Shown: piece after piece, positions 51,548 through 60,106 of the stretch
Layout: each line of letters begins with the position of its first letter
Numbering within the stretch: position 1 is the first letter of the stretch
From: Limnohabitans sp. T6-5
GTDB taxonomy: Bacteria; Pseudomonadota; Gammaproteobacteria; Burkholderiales; Burkholderiaceae_C
Assembly: GCF_003063315.1 (NCBI RefSeq)
Contig: NZ_NERV01000002.1
Span: 310,001 to 374,000 of the forward strand
DNA length: 64,000 nt
Direction: 5' to 3'
Position numbers and translations under genes: made by a program
Notes under the pieces: model-generated
Told to the model about the DNA's origin: nothing
The model's database searches: none
What the model saw: only the letters and a program-made list of their open reading frames with translations

Positions 51548-53518
51548 ATGCAGCCTCACCAACTCGAACTCCTCGCCCCCGCCCGCAACCTGGAGATCGG
51601 CATCGAAGCCGTGAACCACGGAGCGGACGCGGTCTACATTGGCGGACCATCCTTTGGCGCGCGCTCCACGGCCGACAACTCCGTGCAGGACATTGCGAAA
51701 CTGGTGCAGCACGCGCACCGCTTTCACAGCCGCATCTTTGTCACGCTCAACACCATCTTGCGGGACGACGAACTCGAAGGCGCTCGCAAGCTGGCCTGGC
51801 AGATGTACGACGCTGGCGTAGACGCGCTGATCGTTCAGGACATGGGCCTGCTCGAGATCGACATGCCGCCCATCCAGCTGCACGCCAGTACCCAAACCGA
51901 TATCCGTACGCCCGAGAAAGCCAAATTTTTGCAAGACGCAGGTTTGAGCCAGATCGTGCTGGCCCGCGAGCTCACGTTGCCGCAGATCAGCGCCATCCGG
52001 GACGTGATTGATACCGAGCGCACCGTGATTGAATTTTTTGTGCACGGCGCTTTGTGCGTGGCCTACAGCGGGCAATGCTTCATCAGCCATGCGCACACGG
52101 GCCGCAGCGCCAACCGGGGCGACTGCTCTCAAGCCTGCCGCCTGCCGTATGAAGTGAAAGACGCGCAAGGCCGCATCATTGCGCACGACAAGCATGTGCT
52201 GAGCATGAAAGACAACAACCAAAGCGAGAACCTGCGCGCGCTGGTGGATGCGGGCATCCGCAGCTTCAAGATCGAAGGCCGCTACAAGGACATGGCCTAT
52301 GTGAAGAACATCACGGCCCACTACCGCAAGCTGTTTGACGAGGTGCTGACCGAGCGCCCGGAGCTGGCCCCTGCCTCACATGGCCGCACCACCTTCAGCT
52401 TCGAGCCGGACCCGAATCAGAACTTCAACCGCGAATTCACCGACTACTTTGTGCAAGGCCGCAAGGAAGACATCGGTGCCTTCGACACCCCCAAGAACCC
52501 CGGCCAGCCGATTGGCTGGGTGAGCAAGGTCACGTCCGAGCATGTCGAAATCACCACCGACGACCCGGCTGCCGAGCTGCACAACGGCGACGGCCTGTGC
52601 TACTACGACCTGCAAAAGGAGCTGGTGGGCCTGCAGATCAACCGGGTGGAAGCGCAGAAAACCAAGGGCGTTTGGCGACTGTTCCCCAAAGACCCGATGG
52701 ACGGCTTCAAGGACTTGCGCAAAGGCGTGCAGGTCAACCGCAACCGCGACATGAGCTGGGTGCGCACGCTGGACAAAAAGTCTGCGGAACGGCGGATGGG
52801 CGTTTGGATGCAGCTGTCTGAAACGGCCGATGGCCTGCAATTGACCCTGACCGACGAAGCGGGCCACACCGGCACGGCGCACATGGCCATGGCCTGGCAA
52901 GCCCCCAAAGACCCAGCCCAGGCAGAGGACAAACTGAAAAGCGCTTTGGGCAAACTGGGCGACACCCTGTTCGAGCCGCTGGATGTGCAGCTCGCCCTGC
53001 CCCGCCTCTGGTTTGTGCCGCCCTCACAGCTCAACGCCTTGCGCCGCGACGCGGTGGCTGCGCTTGAGACCGCACGCGCCCAGGGCCTGCAACGCCTGCC
53101 GCGCGCCGTGCCCATTGAGCCGCCCGTTGTTTACCCCGAAGACACGCTGACCTACTTGGCCAACGTCTACAACCAAAAAGCGCGTGACTTTTATGACAAG
53201 CACGGCGTGAAGGTGATCGCCGCCGCCTACGAGGCGCAAGAAGAACTGGGCGAAGTCAGCCTGATGATCACCAAGCACTGCGTGCGCTTTTCGATGAGCC
53301 TGTGCCCCAAGCAAGCCAAAGGCGTGACGGGCGTACAAGGCACCGTGAAAGCCGAGCCATTGCAACTGATCAACGGCAAGGAAAAACTCACCCTGCGCTT
53401 TGACTGCAAGCCTTGCGAAATGCATGTGGTGGGCAAGATCAAGAAGTCGGTGCTCAACGCCGTGTCCGAAAGCCCAGTCAATTTCTACAAGACACGACCC
53501 ATCGTAGGCATGCACTGA
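51548..53518 (+). CDS. rlhA: 23S rRNA C2501 hydroxylase RlhA (U32 peptidase family)
   Basis: A 656-residue U32-family protein. LELLAPARNLEIGIEAVNHGADAVYIGG is the start; the signature is IEFFVHGALCVAYSGQCFISH near residue 165, with SANRGDCSQACRLPY completing the cysteine set (cysteines near 174, 182, 196, 200) for an Fe-S cluster. At ~650 residues with a C-terminal DUF3656-like part it fits RlhA (YdcP) rather than TrhP (~450). It hydroxylates cytidine 2501 of 23S rRNA. An alternative U32 role cannot be excluded. Confidence 0.85.
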   Translation: MQPHQLELLAPARNLEIGIEAVNHGADAVYIGGPSFGARSTADNSVQDIAKLVQHAHRFHSRIFVTLNTILRDDELEGARKLAWQMYDAGVDALIVQDMGLLEIDMPPIQLHASTQTDIRTPEKAKFLQDAGLSQIVLARELTLPQISAIRDVIDTERTVIEFFVHGALCVAYSGQCFISHAHTGRSANRGDCSQACRLPYEVKDAQGRIIAHDKHVLSMKDNNQSENLRALVDAGIRSFKIEGRYKDMAYVKNITAHYRKLFDEVLTERPELAPASHGRTTFSFEPDPNQNFNREFTDYFVQGRKEDIGAFDTPKNPGQPIGWVSKVTSEHVEITTDDPAAELHNGDGLCYYDLQKELVGLQINRVEAQKTKGVWRLFPKDPMDGFKDLRKGVQVNRNRDMSWVRTLDKKSAERRMGVWMQLSETADGLQLTLTDEAGHTGTAHMAMAWQAPKDPAQAEDKLKSALGKLGDTLFEPLDVQLALPRLWFVPPSQLNALRRDAVAALETARAQGLQRLPRAVPIEPPVVYPEDTLTYLANVYNQKARDFYDKHGVKVIAAAYEAQEELGEVSLMITKHCVRFSMSLCPKQAKGVTGVQGTVKAEPLQLINGKEKLTLRFDCKPCEMHVVGKIKKSVLNAVSESPVNFYKTRPIVGMH

Positions 53519-53689
53519 GGTTGCGCCAGGCCAAGGCGATGTGGCGCTTGCATGGGACATTTTCGGCGCTCAACTTGAGCTTCACCTTGCCCTTTAACAA
53601 GGCCTGAAAGGGATGATGGCCTTGAGAGTGTGTCGGATGGATGATTAAAACAATAAAATCATCAAATTTGCACGCAAGGTCAATTCACG

Positions 53690-55123
53690 ATGAACGCCTA
53701 CAACATCCAGAGTCTGTTCATATTTTTTGGATTGATCTCTCTCCTGGGAGGTGTTGCCGCCAGCTTTTTTTTCAAGCAACTGGATTCATCGGCCCGGTAT
53801 TGGACGGTGGCTGCGCTGCTGTGGGGGGTGACCGGCATCCCCACCGTTTTCCGTGAATCGCTGGCGCCCCTTTGGTCTTACAGCATTCCGATCGGATTGA
53901 ACAGCGCCAGTTTTGTGTTGATGGGCATGGGCTTGGCCCGTTTTTACGATCAAGGGCCCCAAGTGCGCCGCTTGTCTGTTTTGGCCATTGCGACACTGGC
54001 TTTCATCGTGCTCATGGAATGGTGTCGCGTCAATGCAGGCCCGAAAGTGACCTTGATTTTGTCGAGTCTGGCTTTTGGCTTGCCATCGATCTTGTCCATT
54101 GTGCCGGCGCGCCAGGTTTTTGTGCGCACAGGCAACACGTTTGCGTGGCACATGCAATGGGTTTTGCTGGGCCTGGGTTTGCTGCACTTTTTACGGTTGC
54201 AAGGGGTGATCACCCATTGGGGCATTCAGACATTCAGCCGGGACAGCTGGACACTGGGTCTGTGGTCCATGATTTTTGTGTTCGGTTTGCTGCGCTATTT
54301 CATGTACATCGCCATGCGCATTCAGGCGCAGGCCGACCATCTGAGACAAACCGCCATCGAAAAAACACGGGTACAAGCCAATATGCTCATGCTGGAGCAA
54401 CTTGCACAGCACGAGCGGCACCGCAGCGTGGGCTTCATTTCGGGCTCCATCGGCCATGAACTGAATCAGCCGCTGGCTGCCATACAAGGCTATGCCGAGC
54501 TCGCACAACACCAAGCGCAATCCATTGGACTGACCGACCGTTTGATGCGGCAATGCGTGGACAAGATCATCGCGTGCACCCACCGGGCCAGCCAAATGGT
54601 CCAGAACATCCGAAAATATGCCCCGCCTGTTTCACTGGCCAGCCAAAGCATCAGCTTGCGCGACATGCTTGAAAAAGTGTGCGCCTTACTCGAGTCAGAG
54701 GCCCGACTGAAAAACGTCAGCATCAACATGCCCACAGCCATGGCGCAAGGCATGGTCCAAGCGGACCCGCTGCAGTTGTCACTGGTGATCCAGAATGTGA
54801 TGCGCAATGCCTTGAAGGCCATGGCCACATCCCCCGTTCGGGCGTTGACACTGAAGCTGAGACTGCTTGATGCCAGCTGGGTGTTGAGCTTGTGCGATAC
54901 AGGTCCAGGCTTTCCCGCAGATGCCCAGAAGTTCATTGACATGCCATTTGACACAGAACGATCCAATGACTGGGGTGTGGGACTTTCCGTGGCCCGCCAC
55001 ATCCTGGCGCAATACGGGGGGCAATTGAATTTTCACAATCTGGCTGAGGGTGGCGCTTGTGTGCAAATCAGCCTGCCATGTGCGGCAGACACGGAGCTCC
55101 CCCCGCGTCAGATGTCATGGTGA
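53690..55123 (+). CDS. Orphan membrane sensor histidine kinase
   Basis: A 477-residue protein. Seven or so hydrophobic helices fill residues 1-215, a linker helix (QADHLRQTAIEKTRVQANMLMLEQ) follows. The H box is FISGSIGHELNQPLAAIQGY near 255, the N box VIQNVMRNALKAMA near 365, G1 LCDTGPGFPADA near 400 and G2 NDWGVGLSVARHILAQYGG near 425. No response regulator gene is adjacent, so the partner is elsewhere. The 7TM sensor is of unknown ligand. Confidence 0.85.
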   Translation: MNAYNIQSLFIFFGLISLLGGVAASFFFKQLDSSARYWTVAALLWGVTGIPTVFRESLAPLWSYSIPIGLNSASFVLMGMGLARFYDQGPQVRRLSVLAIATLAFIVLMEWCRVNAGPKVTLILSSLAFGLPSILSIVPARQVFVRTGNTFAWHMQWVLLGLGLLHFLRLQGVITHWGIQTFSRDSWTLGLWSMIFVFGLLRYFMYIAMRIQAQADHLRQTAIEKTRVQANMLMLEQLAQHERHRSVGFISGSIGHELNQPLAAIQGYAELAQHQAQSIGLTDRLMRQCVDKIIACTHRASQMVQNIRKYAPPVSLASQSISLRDMLEKVCALLESEARLKNVSINMPTAMAQGMVQADPLQLSLVIQNVMRNALKAMATSPVRALTLKLRLLDASWVLSLCDTGPGFPADAQKFIDMPFDTERSNDWGVGLSVARHILAQYGGQLNFHNLAEGGACVQISLPCAADTELPPRQMSW

Positions 55124-55220
55124 CCGCAGTGAATGGCTGTTACATACTTTGGTAACACTTTGCTGAAGTTTGTATGCCTGCTGATAGGATGGCCCCTCCA
55201 TTTTTTGAACAAAGCCCTCC

Positions 55221-55700
55221 GTGAACACCCCACGTCGCCACACCTTCTCACTGCATTGGATCACCGCTTCTACGCTGCTTGCGGCAGGGCTGCTCGCAGG
55301 CTGCGCGAGCACTGGCGTCAACCCGACAGGCATGCCTGTGCTCTACCCCAACGCTGCCTACACAGCCATGGGCGAATCGGCCGCCAAACAACATCTGAGC
55401 CAATGCATGGCGATCGCCCAGGCGAATGGTCTGCCCCCTTACGAAGACCACAACGCAGTGGCCTCGGGTGTCAAGACGGGGGCCGCCATTGCAGGCGTCA
55501 CGGGGGCCGTCAGTGGCTTGGTGTTTGGCCGAGGCAATTTGAATGATGCGGTCAAGTACGGCGCGCAAAGCGCTGTGGTGGGCGCAGCCGCTGGCGGAAC
55601 GCGGGGTGCCATGAGCCCGCAACGCCCCAACAACATCTTCCGCCAGTTTGTTCACCGCTGTGCCAGCGAAAAAGGACTGGACATCATCGGCTGGCAATGA
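55221..55700 (+). CDS. Glycine-zipper lipoprotein
   Basis: A 159-residue protein starting with GTG at 55221. The signal peptide ends in the lipobox LAGC near residue 28. Residues ~83-130 are a glycine-zipper-like membrane hairpin (VASGVKTGAAIAGVTGAVSGLVFG, then AQSAVVGAAAGGTRGAM). Such proteins associate with the outer membrane. A conserved Cys pair (SQCMA near 62 and HRCAS near 149) may form a disulphide. Role unknown. Confidence 0.75.
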   Translation: MNTPRRHTFSLHWITASTLLAAGLLAGCASTGVNPTGMPVLYPNAAYTAMGESAAKQHLSQCMAIAQANGLPPYEDHNAVASGVKTGAAIAGVTGAVSGLVFGRGNLNDAVKYGAQSAVVGAAAGGTRGAMSPQRPNNIFRQFVHRCASEKGLDIIGWQ

Positions 55701-55772
55701 GCCTGGGCAGCTGAAACACCTGACAAATCTGTCAGCAGCATCGACAGCTTGGCCGGATGGGTGATGAAAGTG

Positions 55773-56255
55773 CTAGATGAACAACAGGTTTTGCAGGGCC
55801 TGGCCTTTGTTGTTGCGGTACACGTCAAAGTCTTTGTCAATTGACACCACATGGCGAATCTGCAGGCGTTCGGCAGCTTCTGCGATGGATGCGTCGGCCA
55901 AGTCGAGGGGCAAGCTGGCAAAACGCTTGCTGATCCCGAGCACACTGGTCAGGCTCCAATCGGCAGGCTTGTCCAGCTGAAGTGCCCCGCGCTGCACCCA
56001 TTGCAAAAAATCGAGTGCAGCCTGGTTGTGCACGCGCCTGGACAACAAGGCGCAGACCTCGGTCAGCACTGGCCAAGTGGTGTGCAAGCTCACATCAGGG
56101 TGTGTTTGCAACCAGGTCAGAATCGGCCGGTGCCACTTATCGGCACTGTTGAACAAGGCCAGCAAAGGACCGCTGTCCATCATGGCTTGCAGCACCGGCG
56201 GGCGAGCCAGCCAGACTGGGCTGGGTTCTTGGGCCGTCCATGCCTGGGTGCTCAT
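55773..56255 (-). CDS. PIN-domain toxin (VapC-like)
   Basis: A 160-residue protein, start MSTQAW at 56255, overlapping the antitoxin stop by 4 bp. The four acidic PIN residues are visible: D in LQAMMDSGPLLALFN near 27, E in TWPVLTEVCALL near 64, D in LPLDLADASIAEAAE near 119, and D in VVSIDKDFDVYR near 138. PIN toxins are ribonucleases, often cutting tRNA. The upstream gene encodes the cognate antitoxin. Confidence 0.85.
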   Translation of the reverse strand: MSTQAWTAQEPSPVWLARPPVLQAMMDSGPLLALFNSADKWHRPILTWLQTHPDVSLHTTWPVLTEVCALLSRRVHNQAALDFLQWVQRGALQLDKPADWSLTSVLGISKRFASLPLDLADASIAEAAERLQIRHVVSIDKDFDVYRNNKGQALQNLLFI

Positions 56256-56506
56256 GAGCGACTTTCGTGCTTGGCTTGCAGGGCCTGCGCCCATTCATTT
56301 TTGCGGTTTTCAGCCAGATCGACCGGCCCAGCAAATCTGCCAAAAACGCCCTCACCCAAATCCCACGCCGATGGCGTGGCAGCAGGCTGTGCCAAATAAG
56401 CCGTCAAGGCGTCGCGCATGACTTCGCTCAGACTTCGGCCTTCCTGCGCGCAGCGCATGCGCAAGGCGTTTTCAAGGTTTTCAGTCAATTTGACGGTGGT
56501 GGTCAT
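56252..56506 (-). CDS. Ribbon-helix-helix antitoxin
   Basis: An 84-residue protein, start MTTTVKLTENLENALRMRC at 56506. The N-terminal ribbon-helix-helix (TTVKLTENLENALRMRCAQEGRSLSEVMRDALTAYLAQ) binds the operator; the C-terminal half (GEGVFGRFAGPVDLAENRKNEWAQAL) would wrap the toxin. It is co-transcribed with the PIN toxin and should repress its own promoter through the palindrome at 56517-56537. Confidence 0.85.
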   Translation of the reverse strand: MTTTVKLTENLENALRMRCAQEGRSLSEVMRDALTAYLAQPAATPSAWDLGEGVFGRFAGPVDLAENRKNEWAQALQAKHESRS

Positions 56507-56516
56507 GATGGCTCCG

Positions 56517-56537
56517 GGTAATAAAATTATTATTACC
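56517..56537. promoter_or_regulatory. Palindromic operator of the toxin-antitoxin pair
   Basis: GGTAATAA (56517-56524) and TTATTACC (56530-56537) form a perfect 8-bp inverted repeat with a 5-bp centre, 10 bp before the antitoxin ATG. Its place next to an RHH antitoxin makes it the expected autoregulatory site. Confidence 0.7.
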
Positions 56538-56680
56538 AAATGCCATGTACCTGTCAACCCGCCTCCAGTCGGCGTTCCATCACCTCAGTGCTGCGTCTCG
56601 GCATGACAAGCAAACAAGCGTCTGAATTGACACCTCAGGGGCTTGGCATCTTGGCAAGGGGCCCTGGTTGACGTGCCCCC

Positions 56681-59600
56681 TCACCCCAAGGGTTTGAGCA
56701 ATTCGTTCAAATCCGACTCGCCAAACAACGGCTCTTTGCGCTGCACGGCACCTTCGTACATGTCCTGCGCCAATTGCGCCTTGCGCTCTTGCAGGGCCAG
56801 CATGCGCTCTTCAATGGTGCCTTGAGCGACCAGCTTGACCACCCAGACGCTTTGTTTTTGGCCAATGCGGTGCGCGCGGTCGGTGGCCTGGTTTTCCACG
56901 GCAGGGTTCCACCACGGGTCGTAATGGATCACGGTGTCGGCCTGTGGCAGGTTCAGCCCCACACCACCAGCTTTGAGGCTGATCAGGAACAGCGGCACCT
57001 GGCCGCTGGTGAACTTGTCGATGATGGTGTCGCGGTTCTTGCTTTGGCCCGTGAGCTTGACCCACGGGATGCCCAGCGCAGGCAAAGCTTCTTCGATCAA
57101 ACCCAGCATTTGGGTGAATTGCGAGAACAGCAAAATCTTGCGACCTTCGGCCACCATCTCGGGCAGCATGTCCAAAAGCTGGCTGAGCTTGGCCGACTCG
57201 CGCACCTGGCTGGCCGCACTGAGCTTGAGAAGTCGCGGGTCGCAGCAGACCTGACGCAGCTTGAGCAGTGCGTCAAGGATGGTGATTTGTGACTTGCCCA
57301 GTCCTTGGGTGTGCAGCGCTTCGCGCACGGTTTTTTCCATGCCCAGGCGGATGGTCTCGTACAGGTCGGCCTGCGGGCCTTCGAGCGGCACCGGCATCAA
57401 AGTTTCGATCTTGGGCGGCAATTCGCTGGCCACCAGGTCTTTGGTCCGCCGCAACATGAACGGGGTGATGCGAGCGCGCAGTTGGGCCATTTTTTCGGTA
57501 TGGCCCTGACGCTCGATCGGGTTGCGATACAACTCGGTGAAGCGTTTTTGGCTGCCCAAGAAACCTGGCATCAAGAAGTGAAATTGGCTCCACAACTCGC
57601 CCAGGTGGTTCTCAATGGGCGTACCCGACAGGCACAAACGGTGGCTGACCGGGATTTCGGTGACCACTTGCGCCGCATGCGTGTTGGCATTTTTGATGTT
57701 TTGGGCCTCGTCCAGCACCAACAGGTGCCAGGGCGCAGCCAGCCACAAATCGCGGTCACGCGAAAGCAAAGAATAAGCGGTGATGACCACGTCAAACCCC
57801 GCCAGATCGGCCACGGTTTCATGCCGCGACAAACCGTGGTGGATGTGTGTTTTGAGCGCTGGGCAAAAGCGTGCGGCTTCGCGCTGCCAGTTGCCCAACA
57901 GGCTCACGGGCGCCACGATCAAGGCCGGTTGTGACAAACGGCCTGCCTGTTTTTCGGTCAGGATGTGGGCCAGCGTTTGCAGCGTTTTGCCCAGGCCCAT
58001 GTCGTCGGCCAGGATACCCGCCAGTCGGTGCTCGCGCAAAAATTGCAGCCAGTTGAGCCCTTGCTGCTGATACGGGCGCAATGTGGCCTGCAAACCGGCT
58101 GGAGGCGGCACCTCGGTCAAGGCTGTCTCTCCGCGCATTTGCTGAATCAGGGTAATCAGGCTTTTGGCGCCTTGCCAGACAGCGCCCTCACCCAGCGATG
58201 CCGCAGTGCGCAAGGCATCCAGGCGCGACAAGCGCAGCGCATCACCATCCCAATCGTGGCCGCGTTCACCATGCAACTCCATCAACATGGTCAGCCAGGG
58301 CTGGATCTTGGAGGTGGGCAGCTTGACGTAGCCGGGGCCATGCAAATCGGGCAGATACAAATGGGGGGGCATGGCCGTTTCGCCCTCGGCCAAATTCCAG
58401 GCCGACTGCCCACTGCGAGCCAAGGCCGCCAAAATGGCCGGCACCCAAGGCAGGATGTTGACCCGCTGGCCGTCAATGTCCATGCCCAGCGACAGATCAA
58501 ACCAGGGCGAGGTCTCGTCGACAGCATCCTGACCGGACAGGTTCACATGCACATCGTCGGCATAGCGCAACCAATGGTCGAGGCCTTCATGGCCTTGCAC
58601 CACCAGCCCGACTTCGCGCAAGGGGGCAAAGTCAGACTCGACCCAGTCCAGCCAGCGTTCAGCGCCGGCTGGCCCGGGTATGCCCAACACATTGTCCTGC
58701 CAGACTTGAAAACCCAGATCGTCCAGCGTCTCCCAAATCTCCAGCTCGGCGCTCAAGTCGCGCACCAGCATGCGGGCCTTTTGGCCCTGGCCGATCACCA
58801 CACGCGTTTGCTGATGCGACCAGTGGCCTATATGCCCCTGGTAATCAAAATCCAGCTGCGCATGAAACAAGCCCTGCTCGGTGCGCAAATGGGCGGCAAT
58901 GGCCGTCAATTTGAGTACGCCGACGGGTTGTACACCGCGAATTTCAGGCATTTTCTCGATGACTGGCGGCAAAGGCAGGGGTCCGAGTCGTTCCATCAAT
59001 TGCTGCTGAAATTTGACCGCCACGCGCTCGGGCAACACAGGCGACTGTGTCAGCAGCAAAACCTGATCGGGGCTCATGCCCAAGGTGTCGAGCGGGCCGC
59101 ACAGGCCTTGCAGCACATCGACGTAAAAAGGCGGGTCATTCAGTCCATGAACCACCCCTGCCCGTTCGGCCTGCATGTGCAATTTCCAGCCTGCGGAACT
59201 GTTCTCCTGTGTGGGCACGGCTTGCCAGCTGCCTTCGAACCGGATGGGCGCATCCGTCCACTGCAAAGGCTTGAGTACGCCGTGGGTGTCCCACATCAAC
59301 CGCCCGGTCTGGCTGCACATCTGCAGCAACATTTGGGCGGCCACCCCCTGCAATTTCACCGAACTGTAGAAGCCGTATGAGCTGAAGCTGTTGGTGGGCG
59401 GGCACGCTTTGATGAGGTCAAAAATACCCCGTTCAGAAGGCGCACAGGTGCGCCAGATCGGTGCGTGCGCCAGCGGTTCGCTGGTGACCTTCTTGGGTTT
59501 GCTCCATTGGCCATCGCGTTTGAGATTGGATTGCGTAATGGTCAGATGAAACACGGGCCTTTGCCCCATCACGGCCTGAGACAGGACGTACAGGAAGTGC

Positions 59601-60094
59601 TCATTTTTGCTGCCCGGCAAACTGAAGTTCTGCTGAAGATGGGCCGTTTCAAGTCGGGTGAGCCAATCGCGCACCAGGTATTCGGCCTGTTGCAAGGCGC
59701 GTTCTTCGCGCAGTTGCGTCTGGCGCTCGGCGGTTTCGCCGGGCTCAACGGCCTCGCTTTGCTCGTCCAGCATGGAAAATCCCTGCATGGAGGCGTGAAT
59801 GCCCAAAGCCGCGCCGTGCTTGCACATGCGCCCCACCGGGCATGTACAAGTCGAGCGCCAGGCCTGCAAGTTGCCACCTTCAGAGACGCGCAGCTGCGCC
59901 GTCACCTTGTAAGGCGATGTCTCACGACCTTGCACATGGGCAATGAGGCGCCAGCCGTCGCCATCAGGCGTCATCTGGGCGGACACAACCTCGTTTTGCA
60001 GGTACAGCGCCGTGCCTTTGGCCCACGAATTGGAGTCAAAGTAAAACGCCAGTTGCGATGGCGGAAACCACTGTTCAGAGACCACAGATTTCAT
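56681..60094 (-). CDS. SWIM zinc finger and SNF2-type helicase
   Basis: A 1137-residue protein. Near residue 80 a SWIM finger (STCTCPVGRMCKHGAALGIH) is present. The SNF2 ATPase starts near 665 with LAGILADDMGLGKTLQTLAHI (motif I); LLVLDEAQNIKNANT (II, DEAQ), CLSGTPIENHLGELWSQFHFL (III), and ISLKAGGVGLNLPQADTVIHYDPWWNPAVENQATDRAHRIGQ (V/VI) follow. It is an RapA/HepA-like remodeller acting on protein-DNA or protein-RNA complexes; exact role unknown. It is 12 bp downstream of purL. Confidence 0.9.
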   Translation of the reverse strand: MKSVVSEQWFPPSQLAFYFDSNSWAKGTALYLQNEVVSAQMTPDGDGWRLIAHVQGRETSPYKVTAQLRVSEGGNLQAWRSTCTCPVGRMCKHGAALGIHASMQGFSMLDEQSEAVEPGETAERQTQLREERALQQAEYLVRDWLTRLETAHLQQNFSLPGSKNEHFLYVLSQAVMGQRPVFHLTITQSNLKRDGQWSKPKKVTSEPLAHAPIWRTCAPSERGIFDLIKACPPTNSFSSYGFYSSVKLQGVAAQMLLQMCSQTGRLMWDTHGVLKPLQWTDAPIRFEGSWQAVPTQENSSAGWKLHMQAERAGVVHGLNDPPFYVDVLQGLCGPLDTLGMSPDQVLLLTQSPVLPERVAVKFQQQLMERLGPLPLPPVIEKMPEIRGVQPVGVLKLTAIAAHLRTEQGLFHAQLDFDYQGHIGHWSHQQTRVVIGQGQKARMLVRDLSAELEIWETLDDLGFQVWQDNVLGIPGPAGAERWLDWVESDFAPLREVGLVVQGHEGLDHWLRYADDVHVNLSGQDAVDETSPWFDLSLGMDIDGQRVNILPWVPAILAALARSGQSAWNLAEGETAMPPHLYLPDLHGPGYVKLPTSKIQPWLTMLMELHGERGHDWDGDALRLSRLDALRTAASLGEGAVWQGAKSLITLIQQMRGETALTEVPPPAGLQATLRPYQQQGLNWLQFLREHRLAGILADDMGLGKTLQTLAHILTEKQAGRLSQPALIVAPVSLLGNWQREAARFCPALKTHIHHGLSRHETVADLAGFDVVITAYSLLSRDRDLWLAAPWHLLVLDEAQNIKNANTHAAQVVTEIPVSHRLCLSGTPIENHLGELWSQFHFLMPGFLGSQKRFTELYRNPIERQGHTEKMAQLRARITPFMLRRTKDLVASELPPKIETLMPVPLEGPQADLYETIRLGMEKTVREALHTQGLGKSQITILDALLKLRQVCCDPRLLKLSAASQVRESAKLSQLLDMLPEMVAEGRKILLFSQFTQMLGLIEEALPALGIPWVKLTGQSKNRDTIIDKFTSGQVPLFLISLKAGGVGLNLPQADTVIHYDPWWNPAVENQATDRAHRIGQKQSVWVVKLVAQGTIEERMLALQERKAQLAQDMYEGAVQRKEPLFGESDLNELLKPLG

Positions 60095-60106
60095 GCATTC
60101 AGACGG

